Below are positions 7,468-14,873 of a stretch of 14,873 nucleotides of DNA, one piece after another. Under the pieces are notes generated by a model. It made no database searches. It worked only from the letters and a program-made list of their open reading frames with translations, and was not told the DNA's origin. Position 1 is the stretch's first letter, and the number at the start of each line of letters is the position of its first letter. A program made the translations under genes and the position numbers. This DNA comes from Candidatus Solibacter sp. (GTDB taxonomy: Bacteria; Acidobacteriota; Terriglobia; Bryobacterales; Bryobacteraceae): assembly GCA_026394025.1 (NCBI GenBank), contig JAPKZC010000997.1, positions 1 through 14,873 on the forward strand, read 5' to 3'.

Positions 7468-7806
7468 CTATTCTTTCTCCGTCACCTTAATGACGATATG
7501 TGCCAAACGACGCTGATACCGGTAGGCGCGCCCCATGGGCGCCGGGCGTACCCGCTTCATGCGGGGCCCTTCGTTAACGTACGCCTCGGTGACATAAAGC
7601 TGGTCGACATCGACGTCTTCATTTCGGTTCGTCGCGTTGGCGATGGCGCTTTGCAGCACCTTCTCCACCGTCGGCGCAATGCGCTTGTTGGTGGTGCGCA
7701 GCGTGGTCAACGCCGCCCCCGCCTGCTGGCCGCGGATCAGGTCCACTACCAGCCGCGCTTTCTGCGGGGAGACTCGGATATATCGTGCTTCCGCTTTTGC
7801 TTGCAT
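7468..7806 (-). CDS. rplV: 50S ribosomal protein L22
   Basis: Large-subunit protein whose extended loop lines the peptide exit tunnel; mutations in that loop cause macrolide resistance in other bacteria. The 112 residues match the family: RYIRVSPQKARLVVDLIRGQ (about 9-28), VEKVLQSAIANA (about 48-59), and the tunnel loop region EGPRMKRVRPAPMGRAYRYQRRLAHIVIKV at 78-107, which looks intact. A GAGGA Shine-Dalgarno lies about 4 bases before the ATG. The stop abuts the rpsC start. Confidence 0.97.
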   Translation of the reverse strand: MQAKAEARYIRVSPQKARLVVDLIRGQQAGAALTTLRTTNKRIAPTVEKVLQSAIANATNRNEDVDVDQLYVTEAYVNEGPRMKRVRPAPMGRAYRYQRRLAHIVIKVTEKE

Positions 7807-7819
7807 GCTATCCTCTATG

Positions 7820-7839
7820 CCGTCCGGTGCTTAGGACGG
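7820..7839. repeat. Short inverted repeat spanning the rpsS stop
   Basis: CCGTCC at 7820-7825 and GGACGG at 7834-7839 form a 6-base-pair GC-rich stem with an 8-base loop, in the rpsS-rplV spacer. The rpsS stop codon sits in the loop on the minus-strand transcript. No T-run follows. It may modestly affect ribosome flow between the two genes, or may be chance. Confidence 0.4.
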
Positions 7840-8121
7840 TTTCGAACTCTTCTCCGTCGCCGCCTTCACCGAGTGTCCCTTGAAGGTGCGGGTAGGCGAA
7901 AACTCGCCCAACTTGTGTCCCACCATGTTTTCAGTGACATACACCGGGATGAACTTTTTCCCGTTGTGCACCGCCACGGTGTGCCCCACAAACTCCGGAA
8001 GGATGGTGGAGCGCCGTGACCAGGTGCGCACGACCTTCTTCTCGCTGGTCGCCGCCAGCACCGCCAGCTTGGCTTCCAGATGAGTATCGGTAAACGGTCC
8101 CTTTTTTACGCTTCTGCCCAT
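7831..8121 (-). CDS. rpsS: 30S ribosomal protein S19
   Basis: Small-subunit head protein that contacts the large subunit and A-site tRNA region. It is 96 residues and begins MGRSVKKGPFTDTHLEAKL. Conserved motifs are TWSRRSTILPEFVGHTVAVHNGKKFIPVYVTENMVGHKLGEFSPTRTFKGH (about 34-84), the S19 signature region. The start is 4 bases after the rplB stop, and the TAAGGG at the rplB stop doubles as its Shine-Dalgarno. Confidence 0.97.
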   Translation of the reverse strand: MGRSVKKGPFTDTHLEAKLAVLAATSEKKVVRTWSRRSTILPEFVGHTVAVHNGKKFIPVYVTENMVGHKLGEFSPTRTFKGHSVKAATEKSSKPS

Positions 8122-8125
8122 TCCC

Positions 8126-8956
<831 letters not shown>

Positions 8957-8968
8957 GGTCGGTTCCCC

Positions 8969-9256
8969 TTAAATCTCCGCAAAGTCGGGGACTTTCTCCC
9001 CCGCCTTTAGCTTCACGTAGGCCTTTTTCCAGTCCGAACGGTAGCCGGAGAAACGGCCGCGCCGCCGCAGCTTGCCCTCGAATGTCGCGGTGCGCACTTC
9101 ATCCACCTTGACCTTGAACAGCTTCTCCACCGCCGCCTTGACCTGCGTCTTGTTGGCGTCGGCGTGTACCTGGAAGCACAACGTGCGCTCGTTATCTTTC
9201 TTGGCAACGCCCTTCTCGGTCACGAGCGGGCGCTGTAACACTTCATAGAGGTTCAT
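8969..9256 (-). CDS. rplW: 50S ribosomal protein L23
   Basis: Sits at the tunnel exit and docks trigger factor and the signal recognition particle. The 95 residues are typical. It begins MNLYEVLQRPLVTEKGVAKK (L23 motif RPLVTEK) and has HADANKTQVKAAVEKLFKVKV (about 32-52) with the conserved V-D-E-V-R-T stretch after it, then the basic loop GKLRRRGRFSGYRSDWKKAYV. The ATG overlaps the rplD stop in an ATGA arrangement, four bases. Confidence 0.97.
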   Translation of the reverse strand: MNLYEVLQRPLVTEKGVAKKDNERTLCFQVHADANKTQVKAAVEKLFKVKVDEVRTATFEGKLRRRGRFSGYRSDWKKAYVKLKAGEKVPDFAEI

Positions 9257-9879
9257 TTTGCGAGTGCCTCCGAGAACTTGCGCGCGGCGGCTTCGCTGAT
9301 CAGTACGCTTTTGTGACCCAGCAGGTGATACGGGTTCACTTCGCGCGTGGCCAGCAGCGTCACGCCCTTGAGGTTGCGCAAACCCAGTTCCAGGTTGCGG
9401 TTGTCTGCGTTATCCACCACCAGAACGGTGCGCCCGGCTTCCAACTTCACCAGCACGTTCATCGCGTTCCTGGTCTTGCTGTCGCTGAAATCGAAAGCCT
9501 GCACGACCTTCAACTCACCGTCCCTGACCTTGGCCGAGAGCGCACTGCGCAGCGCGCCGAGCAACATCTTTTTGGGCAGCTTGTAGCTGTAGTCGCGCGG
9601 TTGCGGCCCGTGGACCGTGCCGCCATGGCGCCAGATGGGCGAGCGCACTGAACCGATACGCGCCCGGCCGGTGCCCTTCTGTTTCCACAGCTTCTTACCG
9701 CTACCGGCCACTTCGCTGCGCACCTTCGTTTTGTGCGTGCCGGCGCGATTGCTCGCCTGGAACTGCCGCACCGCTTCGTATAAAAGCGATTGGTTGACAG
9801 GCGCTCCGAAAACGTCGTCGGCCAGTTCGACTTCGCTGACCTTCTGATTATTCAAATCCACAACATCGACTGTTGGCAT
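9253..9879 (-). CDS. rplD: 50S ribosomal protein L4
   Basis: Large-subunit protein whose loop reaches the exit tunnel; in E. coli it also represses the S10 operon, which cannot be judged here because no leader is visible. The 208-residue protein starts MPTVDVVDLNNQKV. Its tunnel loop (about 44-90) contains RAGTHKTKVRSEVAGSGKK, WKQKGTGRARIGS and WRHGGTVHGPQPRDYSYKLPKKM. The frame is open to an alternative start at 9921, but that lies inside rplC and adds 14 unlike residues. The ATG at 9879 has GAGG about 8 bases upstream and leaves a 4-base gap after rplC. Confidence 0.96.
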   Translation of the reverse strand: MPTVDVVDLNNQKVSEVELADDVFGAPVNQSLLYEAVRQFQASNRAGTHKTKVRSEVAGSGKKLWKQKGTGRARIGSVRSPIWRHGGTVHGPQPRDYSYKLPKKMLLGALRSALSAKVRDGELKVVQAFDFSDSKTRNAMNVLVKLEAGRTVLVVDNADNRNLELGLRNLKGVTLLATREVNPYHLLGHKSVLISEAAARKFSEALAK

Positions 9880-9883
9880 GGCG

Positions 9884-10516
9884 TTACCTCTTCGACCTCC
9901 GCACCAGCACGTATCCGCCATTCGGACCCGGAACCGCGCCCTTCACCACCAGCACGTTGTCGTCGGTGTCGACTTCGATCACCTCGAGATTGCGCACCGT
10001 GGTCTGGACATTGCCCATATGTCCGCCCATGCGCATGCCAGGCACAACCCGCGAAGGGTAACTGGAAGCGCCGATCGATCCGGGCGCCCGGTGATGCATC
10101 GATCCGTGCGAGCCTTCACCGCCACGAAAGTGGTGGCGTTTGACAACGCCGGCAAACCCTTTGCCCTTGCTGATGCCGATGACATCCACTTTATCGGTGG
10201 GTTTGAACTGATCGATCAGCACCTGGTCGCCGGCTTTCAAATCGTCATACCCGGGGCCGAGTGGGAACTCGCGCATGAACTTCGCGCCTTCGATACCGGC
10301 TTTCTTCAAACGGCCGGCGGTAGGTTTATTGATGCGCGTCGGCTTGATGAACTCGAGCAGGCCGAGTTGCACCGCGTCGTAACCGTCGGTGGTTGGCGTC
10401 TTGCGCTGCACCACCATGCACGGCCCGGCTTTCAGCAGCGTGACCGGCACCACCTGCCCGTCCGGCCGGAACAACTGCGTCATTCCAATCTTCTTGCCAA
10501 GGATTCCTGGACTCAT
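9884..10516 (-). CDS. rplC: 50S ribosomal protein L3
   Basis: Early-assembly protein of the large subunit reaching toward the peptidyl-transferase centre. The 210 residues match the family: MSPGILGKKIGMTQLF at the start, the motif GISKGKGFAGVVKRHHFRGGEGSHGSMHHRAPGSIG (about 113-148), and VVPGMRMGGHMGN (about 157-169). The conserved glutamine at the tip region is not in its E. coli form, as is common. The ATG has AAGGAAG about 5 bases upstream. It follows rpsJ after a 59-base spacer, the longest in the S10 block apart from the rpsQ-rplN gap; I see only a weak 5-base-pair hairpin there. Confidence 0.97.
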   Translation of the reverse strand: MSPGILGKKIGMTQLFRPDGQVVPVTLLKAGPCMVVQRKTPTTDGYDAVQLGLLEFIKPTRINKPTAGRLKKAGIEGAKFMREFPLGPGYDDLKAGDQVLIDQFKPTDKVDVIGISKGKGFAGVVKRHHFRGGEGSHGSMHHRAPGSIGASSYPSRVVPGMRMGGHMGNVQTTVRNLEVIEVDTDDNVLVVKGAVPGPNGGYVLVRRSKR

Positions 10517-10575
10517 GTCAACTTCCTTGAGGGCACAGCTCGCAGTGTGCGGCTGGCGGCCCCGAAATTTCTCAA

Positions 10576-10896
10576 TTACTTGCCGAACGCTTTAATTTCG
10601 ACATCCACACCGGCCGGCAGATCGAGCTTCATCAGCGCGTCCACCGTCTGCTGGGTCGGTTCCAGAATGTCGAGCAACCGCTTGTGCGTCCGGATTTCAA
10701 ACTGTTCCCGCGATTTCTTGTCCACGTGCGGCGACCGCAATACGGTCGTGATCGTGCGCGACGTGGGCAACGGAATCGGACCGGCGACAGTTGCACCGGT
10801 CCGCTTCGCGGTATCCACAATTTCCGTCGTCGACTGATCCAGAATGCGATGATCGTACGCCTTCAGACGGATTCGAATTCGTTCTCTCAGAGCCAT
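10576..10896 (-). CDS. rpsJ: 30S ribosomal protein S10
   Basis: Small-subunit head protein, also the NusE subunit of transcription antitermination complexes. The 106 residues include MALRERIRIRLKAYDHRILDQST, GATVAGPIPLPTSRTITTVLRSPHVDKKSREQFE (the S10 signature, about 34-67), THKRLLDILEPTQQTVDALMKLDLPAGVDVEIK. The ATG is only 8 bases after the tuf stop, so it is read from the same transcript as tuf; there is no room for a separate S10-operon leader. A weak TAGG lies about 10 bases before the start. Confidence 0.97.
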   Translation of the reverse strand: MALRERIRIRLKAYDHRILDQSTTEIVDTAKRTGATVAGPIPLPTSRTITTVLRSPHVDKKSREQFEIRTHKRLLDILEPTQQTVDALMKLDLPAGVDVEIKAFGK

Positions 10897-10904
10897 CGAT
10901 ATGC

Positions 10905-12059
<1,155 letters not shown>

Positions 12060-12065
<6 letters not shown>

Positions 12066-12076
12066 CCGCGCCCTTG
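12060..12076 (-). other. Deletion-type junction fusA/tuf
   Basis: Homology to fusA stops at codon CGC, bases 12070-12068, possibly continuing for GGA AGC, and homology to tuf begins at AAG, bases 12065-12063. The short sequence GCGCGGAAGCC can belong to either gene, so a 5- to 7-base microhomology is plausible but not proven without an intact relative. The tuf frame is -1 relative to fusA. The fusA end, the spacer and the tuf start are missing. Confidence 0.85.
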
Positions 12077-14065
12077 CGTCCGAGACCGCAGTTCGGTGGC
12101 GTACCCGAACATCGCGGACAGCGGCACCATCGATTTAATGATGCGGGTGGTTCCGCGCAACTCCGTAGCCTCAATGCGGCCGCGGCGGGAATACAGGTCA
12201 CCGATCACGTCGCCCATGTAATCTTCCGGAACCACCACTTCCACTGCCATGATGGGTTCCAGCAGAACCGGTTTGGCGCGCTTGGCCGCTTCTTTGATCG
12301 CCATGGAGCCGGCGATTTTGAAGGCCATCTCCGAAGAATCGACATCGTGATAACTGCCGTCGTACAGCGTTACCTTGATATCCGACATCGGATAGCCGGC
12401 GAGAATTCCGCCTTCGAGCGCTTCCTTGATGCCGACCTCGGTGGGGTTGATGTATTCCTTCGGTACCCTGCCGCCCGTGACTTCGTTCTCGAACTCGAAC
12501 CCGCTGCCGGAAGGCAGGGGCGCGACGCGAATCTTGACGTGCCCGTATTGCCCATGACCACCGGTCTGCTTGATGTGGCGGCCCTCGGCTTCGGCCTTTT
12601 TGCGTATGGTTTCGCGATACGCTACCTGCGGTTTGCCCACATTGGCGCCGACACCGAACTCGCGCATCATGCGGTCCACGATGATTTCCAGGTGCAATTC
12701 GCCCATCCCGGAAAGGATGGTCTGGCCGGTTTCAGGATCCGTATTGACGCGGAAAGTGGGATCTTCCTGCGCCAGTTTCTGGATCGCCAGGCCCATCTTT
12801 TCCTGGTCGGCCTTGGTTTTCGGCTCGACAGCCAGTTGAATCACCGGCATCGGGAAATCGATGTTTTCGAGCACGATCGGGTGCTCGTCGTCACAGATGG
12901 TATCACCAGTCGATACCGTCTTCAGACCGACGGCGGCGCAAATGTCGCCGGCCACGATCTCCTGAATTTCTTCGCGCTTGTTGGCGTGCATGCGCAGCAG
13001 GCGCCCGACACGCTCTTTGCGGCTCTTGGCCACATTGAACACGAATTCACCGCTCTTCAGGGTGCCTGAGTAAACCCGGAAGAAGGCCAGTTGGCCGACG
13101 TACGGGTCTGTCATGATCTTGAACACCAGCGCCGAAAAAGGCTCACTGTCGGAGGCGTGGCGGACCAGGATTTTTTCGGGGTGATCGATGTCCAGGCCCT
13201 CAATGGCCGGAACGTCCAGCGGAGAGGGAAGGTAGTCCACCACCGCGTCCAGCATGGTCTGGACACCCTTGTTCTTGAAAGCCGTGCCGCAGATTACCGG
13301 GAAAATCTGCAATGCGATGGTCGCCTTGCGGATGCCCGCGCGGATTTCATCGTTGCTGATGGCCTCGCCATCGATGAATTTGTGCATCAGCGCTTCGTCG
13401 TGCTCGCTGATCGCCTCGATCATGTGCTCGCGGTATTCCTTGGCCTTTTCCTGCAGGTCTTCCGGAATCTCGACCACGTCGTACTGGGAACCCAGGGTCT
13501 CGTCGCGCCACACAATGCCGCGCATCTCCACCAGGTCCACGATACCCAGGAACTTCTCTTCCGCGCCGATCGGAAGTTGAATCGCCACCGGACGGCACTT
13601 CAGGCGATCGACGATGGTGTCCATCGAGTGGTAAAAGTCCGCGCCCACCCGGTCCATTTTGTTAATGAAGCAAATTCGCGGAACCGAATACTTGTCCGCC
13701 TGCCGCCAAACCGTTTCCGATTGCGGCTGCACCCCGGCTACGGCGTCGAATACCGCCACTGCGCCGTCCAGCACGCGCAGGCTGCGCTCCACCTCGGCGG
13801 TGAAATCGACGTGCCCGGGCGTATCGATAATGTTGATCTGGATATCGCGCCACTCGCAGGTGGTCGCCGCCGATGTGATGGTGATGCCGCGTTCCTGCTC
13901 CTGCTCCATCCAGTCCATGACGGCAGTGCCCTCGTGAACTTCGCCCAGTTTGTGGGACTTACCCGTGTAATACAGGATCCGCTCAGTCGTGGTGGTCTTA
14001 CCGGCATCGATATGCGCTGCGATGCCGATATTTCTCATCCTCTCGAGCGGGGTGGTTCTAGCCAT

Positions 14066-14113
14066 GCAGTATTGAATTAGCTCCTGTTGTCCGCGTCTCT
14101 AATAAATCAATGC
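14066..14113 (-). promoter_or_regulatory. rpsG-fusA spacer with Shine-Dalgarno
   Basis: A 48-base spacer between the rpsG stop and fusA. It is AT-richer than its neighbours and contains AGGAG about 15 bases before the fusA ATG. I see no terminator hairpin and no convincing promoter. It looks like a normal str-operon spacer, so the rpsG 3' end and fusA 5' end are in their native relation. Confidence 0.5.
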
Positions 14114-14194
14114 CTACCACCGGTAATGCGCGAAGGCCTTGTTGGCCTCCGCCATGCGGTGGACGTCGTCGCGCTTCTTGATCGCCCCGCCGCG
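14114..14194 (-). pseudogene. rpsG: 3' fragment of 30S ribosomal protein S7
   Basis: The last 26 codons, RGGAIKKRDDVHRMAEANKAF then AHYRW and TAG, match the S7 C-terminus, which is strongly conserved in bacteria. Full S7 is about 156 residues, so roughly 130 codons are absent and the preceding sequence is recQ. The position directly upstream of fusA is the native str-operon site of rpsG, so this is the remnant of the real gene rather than a stray insertion. rpsL, normally next upstream, is not present. Confidence 0.88.
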
Positions 14195-14873
14195 CAGATG
14201 GCGCAGGCGGTCGGCCAGGGCGTTCAATTTTTCTTTAGCGGTTCTTACGGGCGCGACCTCCCAGAAAAGATTTTTCCGGTCGAAGCCCGTGACAAACCGC
14301 CGGGGGGCGCGCAGTTTGAGATGTTCGACGATATCTTGCCGGACCTGGGCGGTCGCGGTCGCGGTGAGGGCGATGGTCTGGGGCCTTTCGAGGAGATCGA
14401 GAGTCTGGGCGATGCGCAGGTAATCGGGTCTGAAATCGTGGCCCCAATCCGAAATGCAATGGGCCTCGTCCACGGCGACCAACGAAATGGTCTGCTTCCT
14501 CAGGGCGTTCAGGAAGACGCCGCTGCGCAGGCGTTCGGGGGAGGCGTAAATGATCTTGTAAGAGCCGGCGGCAATTTGGCCGAGCGCTTCTTCCTGCTCT
14601 CCGATCCCCATCATGCTATGGACGGCCACGACCGGCAGATCCAGGACGCGCAGGGAATCGACCTGGTCTTTCATCAGGGCGATCAGGGGGGAGATGACCA
14701 GGGTCACTCCCGGAAGGACCAGGGCGGGGAGCTGATAGCAGAGGGATTTGCCGCCGCCCGTGGGCATGACGATGAGGGCGTCTGCCCCCGCAAGGATGGC
14801 CTCAAGGATCTCTTCCTGGCCCGGCCTGAATTCCCGGAATCCAAAAACCTTCTCCATGAGGCGGCGGGCCTGA
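14114..14873 (-). CDS. recQ: RecQ helicase N-terminal lobe fused in frame to the rpsG 3' end (partial)
   Basis: RecQ is an ATP-dependent 3'-5' DNA helicase in recombination repair. Counting from the ATG at 14857, residues 1-221 match the first RecA-like lobe: FGFREFRPGQ (motif 0, 5-14), PTGGGKS (Walker A, 32-38), SPLIALMKDQV (motif Ia, 56-66), DEAH at 130-133 with the CISDWGHDFRPDY loop, and LTATAT (motif III). Residues 222-247 are the C-terminus of ribosomal protein S7. The second lobe, zinc-binding, winged-helix and HRDC domains are gone. The frame is open to the window edge (five codons, QARRL before the ATG) and no Shine-Dalgarno precedes the ATG, so the true start is probably outside. 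The product cannot be a working helicase. Confidence 0.85.
   Translation of the reverse strand, partial: QARRLMEKVFGFREFRPGQEEILEAILAGADALIVMPTGGGKSLCYQLPALVLPGVTLVISPLIALMKDQVDSLRVLDLPVVAVHSMMGIGEQEEALGQIAAGSYKIIYASPERLRSGVFLNALRKQTISLVAVDEAHCISDWGHDFRPDYLRIAQTLDLLERPQTIALTATATAQVRQDIVEHLKLRAPRRFVTGFDRKNLFWEVAPVRTAKEKLNALADRLRHLRGGAIKKRDDVHRMAEANKAFAHYRW

Noticed and set aside
9880..9921. Upstream start for rplD adding 14 residues
   Set aside because: It overlaps the rplC 3' end and the extra residues are unlike L4; the ATG at 9879 fits spacing and homology.
10533..10550. Hairpin GCACA...TGTGC in the rpsJ-rplC spacer
   Set aside because: The stem is only 5 base pairs with an 8-base loop and no T-run; expected by chance in GC-rich spacers.

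Overview
The window is a bacterial ribosomal-protein super-operon read entirely from the minus strand. In transcription order (right to left) it contains: a recQ fragment fused to the last codons of rpsG, fusA, tuf, then the S10 block (rpsJ, rplC, rplD, rplW, rplB, rpsS, rplV, rpsC, rplP, rpmC, rpsQ), then the spc block (rplN, rplX, rplE, rpsN, rpsH, rplF, rplR, rpsE, rpmD, rplO, secY). The window ends 10 bases past the secY stop. The DNA is GC-rich. The protein sequences look acidobacterial to me (possibly the Solibacter/Bryobacter side), but that is recognition from memory, not a test, and should be held at moderate to low confidence.

Layout: bases 11-5435 hold the spc genes, 5436-5498 is the only sizeable spacer inside the S10-spc run and carries a strong inverted repeat, 5499-10896 hold the S10 genes, 10905-14065 hold tuf and fusA, and 14066-14873 hold the end of rpsG joined to recQ. 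Genes are spaced 0-63 bases apart, several overlap (rplD/rplW, rplF/rplR, rplN/rplX) or abut exactly (rplV/rpsC, rpmC/rpsQ), and most have a Shine-Dalgarno sequence that often overlaps the previous stop codon. This points to one polycistronic unit with translational coupling. No stretch over 300 bases lacks a gene. Products build both ribosomal subunits, supply the elongation GTPases, and make the SecY channel.

The region from rpsJ to secY is orthodox in gene order and content. The abnormal part is the str end. First, fusA breaks off after codon 666 and runs directly into tuf codon ~10 in the -1 frame, so the last ~25 codons of EF-G, the spacer and the first ~9 codons of EF-Tu are missing. 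Second, 2.1 kb away, the N-terminal ATPase lobe of RecQ is joined in frame to the last 26 codons of rpsG, with the rest of rpsG and rpsL absent. Both joins fall in short GC-rich sequences that could be microhomologies. These are either real deletions in a genome with other copies of these essential genes, or assembly/chimera artefacts. The sequence alone cannot decide. A secondary point of interest is the ~120-residue low-complexity tail on ribosomal protein S3. I see no mobile element, tRNA, rRNA, CRISPR array or defence system.
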